Source: Auricularia sp. M13 (Eukaryota; Basidiomycota; Agaricomycetes; Auriculariales; Auriculariaceae). Taken from it: DNA of 64,000 bases. Positions 35,289-46,403 of the stretch are shown piece by piece. Below the pieces are notes generated by a model. That model did not search any database and had not been told where the DNA came from. It saw only the letters and a program-made list of their open reading frames with translations. Within the stretch, counting starts at the first letter, position 1. Each line of letters starts with the position of its first letter. The stretch covers positions 1,426,001 to 1,490,000 of the forward strand of contig CM073196.1 in the NCBI GenBank assembly GCA_037042915.1, read 5' to 3'. The translations under genes and the position numbers were made by a program.

Positions 35289-35825
35289 CTACTTCGAGTT
35301 GTTCTGCGCGTACTTGGCCTCAGCGCGGGCCTTCAGCTTCTCGTTCATACTCTCGAACGTGCCGCGCAGCGTGCGGCTGAAGAGCGCGAGGAACAGCCCG
35401 CCGAGCAGTCCGCCGAAATGTTCCGTGTGCACCCACTCCGTGACGCCCTCGTCGTCCTGCGCGGGCAGCCAGGCGTACCGGTGCACCGTGCGCAGGAGCA
35501 GCGCATGTCCGATCTGGCCCGTCCATACGAACTCGCGATCGTCGCAGCGCTGCACGCTGGGCGCCGCGACGAGCGGCTCCCATTCAGGGCCTATCGCCAG
35601 CTGCGCATCCAGCCGTGCGCCCACAGCAGGTCTGCCAGTCGCGGCGTCCGTCTGCGCCGCGGCGAGACTGCGGATGAGGGGATTCCACTGCGGGAAGCTC
35701 GCGAAGTCGAAGAATACGCCGGCTCTACTCAAGTATGAGTAAAGGTACGCGGTCGCTGATCATCACACTACACACACGACTTCTGGAGGGGCAGCAACTC
35801 GCGTCTTCGTTTCCAGCAGAGGCAT
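35289..35825 (-). CDS. SRPBCC (START/Bet v 1-like) ligand-binding protein
   Basis: Two exons on the minus strand. The first is short (MPLLETKTRVAAPPEVV, start at 35825); a roughly 50-nt intron then joins to AGVFFDFASFPQWNPLIRSL, continuing in one exon to the stop at 35289. The opening, with a beta strand, APPEV and then a DF-x-x-FPQWNP motif, is the hallmark of the polyketide cyclase/START-like SRPBCC fold. Later strands include VQRCDDREFVWTGQIGHALL, RYAWLPAQDDEGVTEW, HTEHFGGLLGGLF and a long C-terminal helix, which in this fold covers the hydrophobic pocket. About 160 residues, close to a single domain. The ligand and role are unknown. The exact intron acceptor is inferred from frame. Confidence 0.75.
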
Positions 35826-35913
35826 TCTGGGTGGAGGAGCGGGGAATTACACCGGCCAACAGAAGACCACGGCGATTCGGCCATTTCAAGGGTTTCAGCA
35901 ACCAGGTCACCGG

Positions 35914-36600
35914 TCAATTTGGCTTCCGTCGCTTATCTGGCAGAAGCTCGTTCAAACGGACAGAGGCCAGGTAGGCCTCCGGGGTATGTAATGCCGTGAT
36001 GCTCGCGCTCAAGCGCGGGCGGCCTGATAGAGATCCTGACGTCAACGTCGCGCTCTGGCCGGTCAGCGCTTGTAGAACCGTGTCAGCATCCTGGACCTGG
36101 CCTTGCGGGTCTGTGGCTGATATATGCACTACCCTCTCAGCGTCCTTGGACGCATGCACTGACAGCGTTCTCGTTGTCCGAGTCGGTTCCTGATCGACAG
36201 GATCGACAGAATGGCACGTCGTTTGGGATTTGCACGGTACGTAGGATATGTACACTCGTCCAGCGACATCCATGCAGAGCCCAGGCTAGAGCTCCCTATC
36301 CTATTACCTCCAAGATGCCGATGCACTCGCAAACTTGGCAAGTCCGGGCTCCTCAGTGACACGCAGCCCATCTTTGATCACCGGCACATGTACTGCTCCC
36401 AGACCGAAATGGAAGGCCTATCTCTGTGTAGGGACTCCTTCGCACCATCACCTGCAGGCACGACACGTGAAAGCGACGTCGGTGGTACCAATCAGTTTCT
36501 CAACGACATCTATGCAATCGAGGATACAGTATGGAACAGCTGCCAGTGTTGCCGTGGTATTTTGCGAAGAGTATGCTATGTTCCACGCCTCGGACCTTTT
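35914..36600 (-). CDS. Unresolved minus-strand locus with protein-like exons
   Basis: I do not recognise this locus and cannot build a single clean gene model. Three minus-strand stretches look like coding sequence: about 36590-36450 (WNIAYSSQNTTATLAAVPYC, then DCIDVVEKLIGTTDVAF), about 36410-36310 (FHFGLGAVHVPVIKDGLRVT, then EEPGLAKFASASASW), and 36130-35914 (TDPQGQVQDADTVLQALTGQ ... LASVRLNELLPDKRRKPN, stop at 35914). A sequence with YISY or SLDECTYPTY lies between the last two. Joining them requires either a very short intron (22 nt) or an unseen frameshift. It may be a real small gene with introns I mis-placed, or a pseudogene. It reads in the same direction as the SRPBCC gene and CRY-DASH. 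Confidence 0.4.
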
Positions 36601-36688
36601 TGGTCGTGATTGGTGAAACGACAGTGTCTAAATTTCCAACCGAACACATTCAACAAGCAGTATCTCATTCGTGGAAAACGTTCTCAGG

Positions 36689-38648
36689 CTAATTGTCGTC
36701 ATGGGCTAAAGCATCCTTTACCACTTTGTCGCCACGCCGGTGGCTACCACGTCCATTCGCCTTCCCACCGCGGCCACGGCCTCTGCCTCTGCTTGGACGG
36801 CCGCCGCTCTGTTGAGTATAATCATTGCCCTTCGTGCCCTTGCCGAGAAATTTCTCCCATTCCGGGCGTGTGAGGATCGGCTGCTGGGGATACTCCAGCG
36901 TGCCCGCATTCCAGGTCCAGGGATGATGGACGTGTTCCCGGGTAACCTTCGCCAGCTCGGGGCACCACAGCTTCACATATTCGGCGTCCGCATCGTAGTC
37001 ATTGGCCTGCTTCAGAATGTTGAAATTGCGCCCCGCCCTTGGATCGGTTCCGACGCCAGCAGCTATGCTGAGAGTGAACACGAGAGCAGGAAATGATGCA
37101 ATGAGAACGTACCGTAGGTCCAATTGCCGTAGTTCGAACACACGTCGTGATCGACGAGGCAACTCTCAAACCACTCCGCTCCCAGTCGCCAGTCCATGCA
37201 CATCTGTCCTGCAAGGAAGTTTCCAACATTCTGGCGGCCGCGGTTGCTCATGTAACCTGCAGCCATCACGTCAGACAAACTTGCAGGGAAGAGAGAGAAA
37301 CAGAACGAGGGGAACGTGCCTGTTGCAGCCAGCTCACGCATGTTGGCGTCAATAAACGGGATACCCGTATTCCCGTCTTTCCAGCGCTGGAATAACTTCA
37401 TGTCCTGGCTCCATTCATTAGAGCCCTTCTCCGGATGGTGCTTCTTCCCCTGCGCGCTCTTCATACCATAGAGTGCGAACAGCCTGTCGTCATCCATCGG
37501 GCCCCTCGCAAGGAACTTCCAGTAATCGCGCCAGAGCAGTTCAAAAATTAACCAGTACGAATCCTCGTTCCCGCCGTCTTCACGCCTGTCCTCGGCATCG
37601 CGCACGGCCCAGAAGATCTGGCGCGCGCTGAGCGCACCGACGGAGAGGAAGGGCGAGAAGTGCGACGAGCCGTCAAGACCGCTGAGAGCGTTGCGAGTTT
37701 TCTTGTACGTGAATAGCGGACCAGAAGGGGAACAGTAGTGCTTCAGACGCTCCAAGCCGGAGGTCGCTCCGCCGGTGTAGGGAATCGTCGAACGCGGGTC
37801 GAAATTGGCCTCCAAGTCTGCGATCTGGCCGAGTAACTTAAGATTGTCATGAGACTTCATGAAATTGCCTGCAGTCGGTGGCAATGGAGGCAGCGAACTT
37901 GGTGCAGGAAGCGAGTCGCGAACCATTGGTCGCAAACCTTCGACCTTCTTGCGGAAAGAGGTGAAGACGTTCGGACAACCCTTGGGCGCGAAGGGAACGT
38001 CGCCTAATGTGATTCAATGGGCAATGTGCGGTAGAGGCATATGCACGAGCGCACCTGGATGCACCATCGTCGACCCGCCATCGGTGAGCGTGAGCTTGAA
38101 CTTCCTGAGCATTTCCTCTACGCGCATCTCTTCAAAGGTTTGCTGCGAGAGCTCCATTAGTTCCGGTTCAAATGTCGATTCGGCGGCATGGAACAAACCT
38201 CGCGCTGACAGAACAACTCTACACTGCCCGCCGGCGTACCCTGGCGCAGGTGCTCGACCAGCTTGCCGATGATCTGGTCTGGGGCACCAAACCGAATGAG
38301 CAAGTCCGAATTGACGCGTCGAAGTTCTTTCTGGAGGTCTAGCACCGACTCGACAAGAAATCTGCGATGCGCAATGAACGGTCCGTCAACAGCGGTGTCA
38401 CGAATCATGCACTTCGTTTTGAATTTTTGGTTGCGTGGAAAGCCGAAATGCCAGGTGCGCGCAGGCTCAAAGGGTGCAACTTGGAGATCTTCTGCGTTCG
38501 CGTTGAGCGCCGTCAAGTCTACTTGTCGTGGGTCGAAGCAGTACAGGGGCAGCAGCTCGTCGGTTCCGTCGAGTGCAGCATGAAGCATTGGGTTGTCGTG
38601 AATTCTGAGGTCGTTCCGAAAGAGAGCGATGCGGATCGTGCGTGCCAT
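36689..38648 (-). CDS. CRY-DASH type cryptochrome/photolyase with RGG tail
   Basis: The start at 38648 gives MARTIRIALFRNDLRIHDNP, the N-terminal alpha/beta antenna domain of the photolyase family, with LYCFDPRQ and FGFPRNQKFK. After introns the FAD domain reads TGGATSGLERLKHY, THYKKTRN-like TYKKTRNALSGLDGSSHFSP, FLSVGALSARQIFW, YWLIFELLWRDYWKFLA, GNTGIPFIDANMRELAATG, YMSNRGRQNVGNFL and DWRLGAEWFESCLVDHDVCS before NYGNWTY. The combination LFAL...GMKS..., SSHFSP and the N-YGNW block is that of CRY-DASH. After GVGTDPRAGRNFNILKQA the protein ends with a Gly/Arg-rich RGRGRGRGGK tail. CRY-DASH proteins repair UV dimers in single-stranded DNA and can act as light sensors; the RGG tail suggests RNA or DNA binding. 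Confidence 0.92.
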
Positions 38649-38981
38649 GGCTGAGAAAGCGGCCTGGCAGAGGAGAAGCGGCGGCGGGTTTATGACTGCA
38701 CGGGGAGGTCGGGCCCATGTCACTGACGTCGTTGTCGATCGACACTAACAACACGTCTGCGAATAGACGATGCAGGGAGACAGGAGGCGCTCGGGCATCT
38801 ATCTGGCATTTGGCGAAGCAGGATGTTTAGAGAGGTGTACAACAGGTGCCAGCGTCAAGACACGCTTTCGAACCCAGCCAATAGTCGCAGACGACGGCTT
38901 CACACAAGCTCAAAGCCGCAGAATGTCAAAGTGGTATTGCATCGGCATGGGCAGGTAGAGAGACGCGACATGTACAATTCA

Positions 38982-40348
38982 CTAAGCAGTGCGCTGGTCT
39001 TTGGCAGGGATGGTGACAATAAGCGCAAGGTCTCCATAAATGCTTCCCAAGCTAGCTTCATTGCCGTACTTGAGGTACTGCGACTTGACGCGCGAATTTT
39101 CGTTGCGTGGGACTATCCATTCGATAGGGGAACTGATAGGTGGAGCGGGGACCCACTTGCATGCTGCGCGATCGTATACCATATCCTCCTCCTCGTCTCC
39201 ATTTTCGACCTTCTCGCCGCCCAACCGCCGGACGAGATTCTCTTCCCAGTCCTGCTCGTAGATATAGCTACCTTGGTATACGTGGTCAAGAAGGTAAACT
39301 CCTTTGAAGTCCGTGCTGTAGACCATGTAGAGCTTCGGGGCGAGCCCAGCTGCTACGATGGCCTGAAAAAGTGCGCGGTCCCCAGCTTTGAGGCTCTTGG
39401 CTACGTCTTGCAGGACATGCGCATCCTCGGGACCGGCCTCGGTCTTAACTGGGTATTGGTGCTTCAAACCAAACCCAAGGCGGCCGCCACTGGGCATGAA
39501 GGTATCGTCGGCGAGGAGCTGCTGAAAGGCTTGGAGGAGAGGCTCGCTTTGAACGGGGAGAATCTCAGGAACACTTTGGAAGTAGAGGTTGTAGGTGAGA
39601 GTCACCCGGTGACCAGACGTAACGGGAAGGACTTCATGCTCGACGTCGCTATAGAATGCGACCCACGAGACCTGATCGGGAGATGTGTAGGTAGACTTGC
39701 TTGCGTCGTGCTTGACTTCAAGGCCATCATGGCGCAGAACCAGAGCGCCTCCTTCGTGCTTAATGGGAAAGTTCAGGACCAGGGATCCGAACATATCATC
39801 ACCGCGCGGCGTGTCCTTGTGAGCCTTGAAGAACGAGCCAGGTCCTGGGAAGAGTATGAGAGAGAATTTGACCGAGCCATGCCAAGACGGCGCACCGTAA
39901 ACGTTCAGCTTGTAAAGTTCAGCTCGAATATTGCGCGGCGAGGCCTCCCAGCTAAAGAGTGCTTGATGCACAGTTTGAAGTAAACCGGATCCGACAATGT
40001 CGAGGTTAATGGCAAAGTCCTTCCTGTCCAGCTTGCCAGCCTTGCGGTAAGTTTCATCAAGAACATCTTCATGATTCACGCCAAAGGTGGCCGGCTGGCA
40101 GACAGCAGCCAGTTTTTCCAGATCGGCCGCAGTTGCAGCATCCTTGCTCAGGCTGACGCACCTGCACTGACTTTAGAACGTCGACCGAAGGACAAAGAGG
40201 ATGAACCGGACACGCACCATGGATCATTGCGTATGAAGAGGTTGAGCTGGTCGTTCGGGAAGGACCAGATGCCTTCGGAATAAAATGGCTTTGGCTCGAC
40301 AAGAGCCTCGATGAGCAGAGCGCGCTGGGCATTGGAGATCGCAGACAT
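38982..40348 (-). CDS. 2-oxoglutarate/Fe(II)-dependent oxygenase (prolyl 4-hydroxylase-like)
   Basis: The start at 40348 gives MSAISNAQRALLIEALVEPK; an intron near 40.1-40.2 kb leads to ATFGVNHEDVLDETYRKAGK. The catalytic fold is clear: ELYKLNVYGAPSWHGS, then FKAHKDTP (His-x-Asp iron ligands), FGSLVLNFPIKHEGGALVL, WVAFYSDVEHEVLPVTSGHR (distal His and the 2-oxoglutarate-binding Arg) and VTLTYNLYF. All three metal ligands and the Arg are present, so it should be active. A C-terminal region of about 170 residues contains an acidic loop and SPIEWIVPRNEN. The substrate is unknown; similar fungal proteins are usually annotated as P4Hc-domain proteins. No signal peptide is seen, so it is probably cytosolic or nuclear. 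Confidence 0.85.
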
Positions 40349-40818
40349 GGTTTGTGGCGGGGAGTGAGCCACTTTGGCCTGACCTGGGTTTTATACGTTT
40401 ACGGTATAGAAGCGACGGGGCCGTGAATGACTAGAAACACGGAACAGTATGATGACGAGTCTGAGAAAATGGGGAGAGACAGGCTTGCCACGCTTTGAAA
40501 TTCAGCGCATGCTGTTTACTGACTTAATGTTCAACCTACTCGCTGTAGCTTCCATTCTACGGCAAACCCAACCGGTCGTCGCGTCGACCTCGCTAAAGGG
40601 GTCGGCACCATGGCCATCGCTGAGGCGCTGAGAGAGTGTGAATTTGCGCCCAGACTAGGACAATTATACATTCCCGAGAGATCTGATCGCGAATTGCCTC
40701 ATGGCGGGTACATTTACTGTCTACTGTATGTATCGACTCTATGTGAGAAACCACGGCTACAAGAAGGTCAAGACAACACGCAACACGAAAGCAAGAGCAG
40801 AACGATACAGTCTAACAT
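40349..40818. other. Intergenic spacer
   Basis: Non-coding between the oxygenase promoter side and the 3' end of the BRE2-like gene. No feature recognised. Confidence 0.45.
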
Positions 40819-43592
40819 CTATCTACCGTCATGCATCGACACGTCCCCATCCCGATCTCTGCCACCTGTTCCATGAGAATCCCACATCCGACTGTCATCG
40901 CCGCCCCTATCCTCCTCATCCTCCTCATCCGCGGCGCCAGCACCAGATCGCAAGCTGGACTCGGCCTGCATGACGTACGCCACAGGTGAAGTGGGAGCCC
41001 CGAGGCCGCCGCTACCGTATGAGAACATGCTGGGCCGCGGAGAGATGGGGCCGTACCGCTGCTGAACGGGCGAGAGCGAGTGCCGCTGCAGCGCGACGGG
41101 CGGCTGGTACGACGACAGCGAGGACGACGGCGCAGGATAGTGCGACGATGCCGGCGGCGCGTAGCTCGCGGGAGGCGGGCCATACCCGCCCGCCATCCCC
41201 GGGCCCGCGGTGTACCTGAATGGCGCACCGAGGCTGGGGCTGCTCGTCGGGCGCTCCTGCTGATGCTCGCGCTCCCGGTCGCGGTCGGTCCACTGCGGGT
41301 GGAAGCCACTGGGGCCCGTGTCGATCATGAGCGAGTTGCGCGGTTGGTCGACGTCGCGCACGGGGTCGAACATCGTCGAGCGTTGCGGCGGCGGGGGCGC
41401 GGGCGGCTGAGCGACAAGAGGCGGTAACTCAGCCCGCGGCGCGGCGGCGAGTCGAAGGCGTGCATGAGCGTGCTGACCGCCATCGCGTTTCCGGCGGTCG
41501 ACGGCCGCTGCATGACCTGCGTAGGCGAGGTCGATACCGTCCGGAGATTCGGTGCGCTAGGATACTGGTACGGCGCAGCGAACTGGAACTGCTGGTACGG
41601 TTGCTGAGGCGCCGGGATCGGCGCTGCGTACGCGTGTGGGTGCGGAGGGAACTCGCGCTTGATCGCCTGCGGCGATTGCGACTGTGACGGGCCTCTGGGA
41701 TATGGTGCATAGCGCAGCGCCTCCGGCGGCATGACGGACTGCACTGGCAACGGCGCGACCGGCACAGGCTGGGGCAGATCCGCCGGTGTCGGCGGTTCCC
41801 TAGGTGTGGGCGCCGCATCGATGCCCGTGTCCATCTTCGTATCCGGAGCGGGCGTCTCTGCGTCGTCATCGTGGCCAGGCGCCGGTGTGCTCGTAGTCGC
41901 AAGCTTCGAGCCACCATGGATCCCCATCTCCTTCTCCTTGTTGGCCTTGCGCCGCGCTGCATCCCGTAAACGCCGTTTCTCACGTTGTAAGGCGCGCTTC
42001 TCCTCCTCGGCCTTGTTCTTGTCTTCAGCCTCCTCGAATGTCTTTGCCGCGGCCCTTTGCTGGTCGTCGTCCACCAAATCCTGCGCCTTGGTCTCTTCCC
42101 AGAATTCCGCATACCGCTCGCTCAACGGTCGCCACGTACGCTTCACATCCTCTTGCTTCACAGTCGCGGGGTCTGCGCCAGCTTCCATCGCGTCTAGCAG
42201 GGCATCAACGTCTGGGGGCGGAGGGTGCTTAAAGTCGGGCCCAGGGTTGATCCTGACGCGCGCGCTGTTGAAAAGCGAGATCATGGCGTAGTAGCCCAGC
42301 GAGCCGTCGTCGAATTGATTCTCGCGCTCCTTGAGTGCGTCCTTCTTCTCCTTCTCGCGCGCCTTGCGCATCGCAGATGTGAGTCGCAATTGCAGAAAGT
42401 CGTATATATCCTCGTAGGCTGTACCTTGGCACTCGCCGTTCACGAAGAATGCGATACGCGCCTGTTTCCCCAGAGTAGGAAGAGGCCGCCCTTGCGGTTC
42501 GGGCGCGGGCGTCTTCTTCGAGCGCGATCCGCCAGCAGCACCAGGCAGGTTTTTCACAGTCGCAGAGCGTTTGGAGGGAGAGGGCTGAGGACCCGGCGCG
42601 TTTTCGTCGTCTGCACCATGGGGTCGCGCTTGTGGCCCGCGTTTAGCAGTCGCAGCGGACGCGCCGCTCTCTAGAAGCGCCATCATTTCCTTGGATTGAG
42701 GATACTCTGCCTGCTCGAAATATAGACGGTTTTTGAGCAGCACAGCCTGTCGCTTGCGCTTTATGTGTGCGGGATCGTGTGGGTCGTCTGCCTTGGGCTG
42801 TCGCAGTGGGGGCAGCGAGATGTACATGCCAATGACATCGTCGTTGCCAAACGGCCTTCCGTACGGCTTCGGGCGCGAAAGGGTCGTCTTGTAGCCTGTC
42901 TTGTCACAAAAGCCGTAGGAGTAGCCGTCGCAACCAACTGGGGCCTCCAATGGGGCCTCGCGCCGCGCCCAGCCGAGGCGGACGTGCGAACCGTCGAGAT
43001 GGCCGCTGAGCTCGCCCTTGTCGGCACCGCCGCCGCGCTCGACGTCTATCTCGAGATACCACCTGCCCTCGCGCACGGGCACGTTGAGGCGGGCCGAGCG
43101 GTAGCCTCTGTCGCCCGCGAGCCCAAGGCCGTCCTGGGTGACGCGGATGTGCGGCGAGCGGTCCTCCCAGCTGACGCGCACGCAGTCGGCCGGCGGGCTC
43201 TGCTGGCTGTGGAAGACGAACGGCGCGACCTCGACGGCGTCCGTGTAGCGGTACTTGCGGTTGACGGCCATTTCCTGCGTCGTGAAGAAGCCTGGCAGGC
43301 CGGGCACGGGCACCAGGTTGGGCGGCGGCGCGCACGCGGGGATCGGCTTGGACGGGTCGAAGCGCGACGAGCCCGACGTGAGCTGGACGACGACGCCCGC
43401 GTCAGGGCCGGGCGAGCCAGTGTCGCCGACGCCAGGCGAGTTGGCTGCCGCCGCCGCCGCTGCCGCTGCTGTCGGGGCGGGCCGCTTGCGCTTGCGCGAC
43501 TGCCTGAGACGCTGTGCAGGGCCCTCCGGCGCCGGGGTCTCTGCGGCGTCCGGGACCGGGGTACTCGACTCTGAGACCTCGGCGGCGGGCAT
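40819..43592 (-). CDS. BRE2: Bre2/Ash2-like SPRY subunit of the COMPASS histone H3K4 methyltransferase
   Basis: The start at 43592 gives MPAAEVSESSTPVPDAAETP. A disordered, Ala-rich region is followed by FYTT-like PGFFTTQEMAVNRKYRYTDA and the SPRY domain: VRVSWEDRSPHIRVTQDGLG, GYRSARLNVPVREGRWYLEI, DGSHVRLGWARREAPLEAPV, GCDGYSYGFCDKTGYKTTLS, and PYGRPFGNDDVIGMYISLP. A long insert splits the SPRY, then ARIAFFVNGECQGTAYEDIY and YYAMISLFNSARVRINPGPD close it, the split-SPRY layout of Bre2/Ash2. An acidic/basic coiled coil follows, and a Pro/Ser-rich tail after a 71-nt intron (41407-41477) ends VSMHDGR. Bre2 with Sdc1 stimulates Set1 for H3K4 methylation. No PHD or winged-helix part of animal ASH2L is present, as in yeast Bre2. 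Confidence 0.88.
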
Positions 43593-43782
43593 ATCAGTTA
43601 AATTCGGGATGATTACCAGGATTGACTGGGATGTGCGGAAACTCCGACGCGGGGGTCGGCATTCCTCTTCTTGCTCTCCACCTTCTTCCGCTCACTCGGC
43701 TGGGCTCTCAAGCACGCCCTGAGCCTGCGCGCTCGTCGACTTTGTTCACCTTAAGCACCCTGCGTCTACTCATATTTAACTT

Positions 43783-45672
43783 ATGACTGGACTATTCCCC
43801 GCCCGCCTGCGCTCAGTCGCCGCCGCCGCCGCTCTGTTGGCCTCGCAGGCGCTCGCCCAGACGCTCGACCAGCACTCCTTTGGCTTTAAATTCGCTAGCT
43901 CTGTGAGTGCGCTCCAACGGGTGATCACTGGGATTCAACTCACGCCGCCCACTTAGACCTTTACTGATATCGTGCAATGCGATGTCCTCCCGCTGTCCGC
44001 TATCCCCGTCAACACCTCGAGCACATACCTCGGCCAGCCGCCGTATACCGTTCTCACCTTCGTGGCCGGCGGCGTGCCCGACGCTCAGGACGGCGGCTCC
44101 AACTCGACCTATATTCCCTGGCAGGTCCGGCATGAACCAGGTGCGCGCCCAACACTGCGCCGGGGCGGTGTTCTGATACCGTCCCCCAGGCAGTCGCATC
44201 TTCCTCACCATCATCGACGCCAAAGGCGACTTTGCCGGCTTCCCCAAGGGCTACTACACCGTCGTCCGTGCGTGCTGCCTCGACATATCTTATCAACCGT
44301 CTATTAGTATTACTGACACACGTCGCTGCCGCAGCCGGCTCGTCCAAAGCATGCATGCCCACGCTCCCCACCGGCTCAGAGCTCCCCAAGCTCACCGCCA
44401 ACGTCACAAACGCCGACCTCAAGACCTGCCAGCCGTGGGGAATGACCATCAAGGGCGGTCTCCCGCCCTACTCTGTCCAGATCATCGCCGACGACTCGCC
44501 CGTCTATACCAACACGACCGCGCCCTCCACCGTCACCGACCGCTTCACCTACATCAATCGGGCAGACCCGGGCAGGACTATGATCGGTGCGTATCTCAGT
44601 CCCCTGTTGCCTTTGATCACAAGGCTGGAGGGTCATGATGGCTGATTGTTGCCCATGCGCAGTGGCCGTGAGCGACGCGTGAGTGCCGGTGCAAACAGCG
44701 TCCCTGCACCTGTCACCCAGCGCTAAACGTTTATATTTACTGAACACAATTTCTCGCAGCACCGGCAGATTCGGTTACAGCACTGAGCCCGTGTTCACAA
44801 AGGGCAGCACCAACACCTCGTGCCCTGGCCTGAGCTCGTCATGGCGACCCGCCGCCGCCGTTGCAAAGGAGATGGAGGACGACCGGAAACGGGATGAGGC
44901 GCGCGCAGCAAATCAGCGCAGGATGTCCATCGTCGGCGCTGTCGTCGGCGTTTTGTGCTTTATTCTGCTGTGCATAGGCGGCTTTTTCGTTTGGCGGAGA
45001 ATCCGGAAGGCGCGCATCGTGCGCAAGGGGCAGCCCGGCTTCGACATGGAACCCGTCGCGGCATTCTTCCCTCCCGCTGCCGGCGGCACGACGACGATGA
45101 CAACGACGACGATGTCGCCGGCATTCCCGATGCGTCAAGCGTCGGGCAATCCGTCGACGTTCACGACGAACTCGCAATACCCGCTCCAGCGGAACCCGAG
45201 CGCTGTCTCGGGTGCCATGTCGTACGGCAGCTCATATTCGCAGCGCGACGAGCTGCCGCCGCTCCCGGGCGAGTTCGACCCGTACTCGCTCATGTCGTCG
45301 TCGCCGAATCCGCCGGGCTCGCGGGCGCGCAAGGCGGACGAGGCGGCACAAGACCGCCGCGCCGCCTTTGCCCAGGAAGCGGCGCAATCACAGGTGCACA
45401 CGCCGTCGATGCCGGGCACACCCTACTACCCCGTCGGCGCGCAGCCGCCCGTCAGCCTGCGCCGCGGACCGTCGAGCAGCGTCACGAGCCCGTCGACGAA
45501 CGGCGCAAGCGTCGTCGGCACCGACTCGGACTCGGGCGCGATCATCCTGCAACACCGCGACGGCGGCGCACCACCCATGGTCGTCGAGCTCCCGCCGGCG
45601 TACGACAACACGCGGGGACCGTCGTTCGATGCGGCAGCAGCACAAGGCAGCAGTCATAACGTCAAGCACTGA
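43783..45672 (+). CDS. Single-pass plasma-membrane or cell-wall sensor-like protein
   Basis: I do not recognise a named family beyond a layout common in Agaricomycetes. The protein starts MTGLFPARLRSVAAAAALLA (signal peptide, cleavage near ALAQ). Several exons with 50-60 nt introns encode an extracellular region with N-glycosylation sites (NTSST, NSTY, NVTN, NTTAPS) and blocks PPYTVLTFVAGGVPDAQD, FLTIIDAKGDFAGF, TCQPWGMTIKGGLPPYSVQI and SWRPAAAVAKEMEDDRKRDE. A membrane segment follows (SIVGAVVGVLCFILLCIGGF) with a basic cytoplasmic border RRIRKARIVRK, then a long Ser/Pro-rich cytoplasmic tail rich in possible phosphosites. It may be a sensor or scaffold; no catalytic domain is seen. It shares a 190-bp divergent promoter region with the BRE2-like gene. 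Confidence 0.7.
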
Positions 45673-46403
45673 AAGGACTTTGTATCTTATAGCGAATCTG
45701 GGCTGGCGACCCGCGTGGCGGTTTTTTTTGTTTGTTTCATTTATCCCTTACTTCGTTCGCATCGTCTCTTTTTTTTACCATTGTTTCCGTCAGGTTCGCT
45801 TGTCCTTTCGAATATACTTATTCCTATATGTTGCAGCCAGCTTATACTGTGTGCGCGTCTGAGGTCAAATCTGTGCCATTCGGTGAACAGTTTTTCGTTC
45901 CCCTCCTCCACAGCTCAGACTGCAAAACTCAGTCACTTCGTTGCAGCTTTGTCAAGCTGGATGAAGCGTTGCCCGCTTGCATTGCTTCGATGATTGACAA
46001 ATTATGATTATGCTGAAAGCTTGCAGCTGCACGCTCTCACGAACGACGTGGCGGCAACGTTGCTCTTCTCCGCAATGCATGACGACAGTTCCAACGGACG
46101 GAGGTAAATTGTCGTTGCCCAAAAGCCCAAAGAAATTATGCCATTCAACGCGTGATACTATTGGATATCTAAGTGTCCGGAATGCGTAAGGTAGCAGCAT
46201 TACATCCAGGTTCATTCGGAATGTCCAAAGCAGCAACGTTGGGGGATGGCACTGCCCGACGGCGTGCCATCAAGGCCGCGCAGCGTCGGGCGGGGGTAAA
46301 GAAATGGAAGAAAGGAAGGTCTCGAAACGCGTCTCATGTTGAATGTCCCTCGAGAAGTCCCTCGCCCGGTTCACTGCACGGCCCCAGTCGCGCCGCGGGG
46401 CGC
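45673..46403. other. 3' intergenic region between convergent genes
   Basis: T-rich 3' UTR-like sequence after the membrane-protein gene, then plain non-coding DNA up to the end of the cupredoxin gene. Open frames here are antisense shadows or too short to support. Confidence 0.45.

Noticed and set aside
38860-38895. TTTCGAACCCAG as a tRNA B box
   Set aside because: No matching acceptor stem, D arm or A box could be placed around it.
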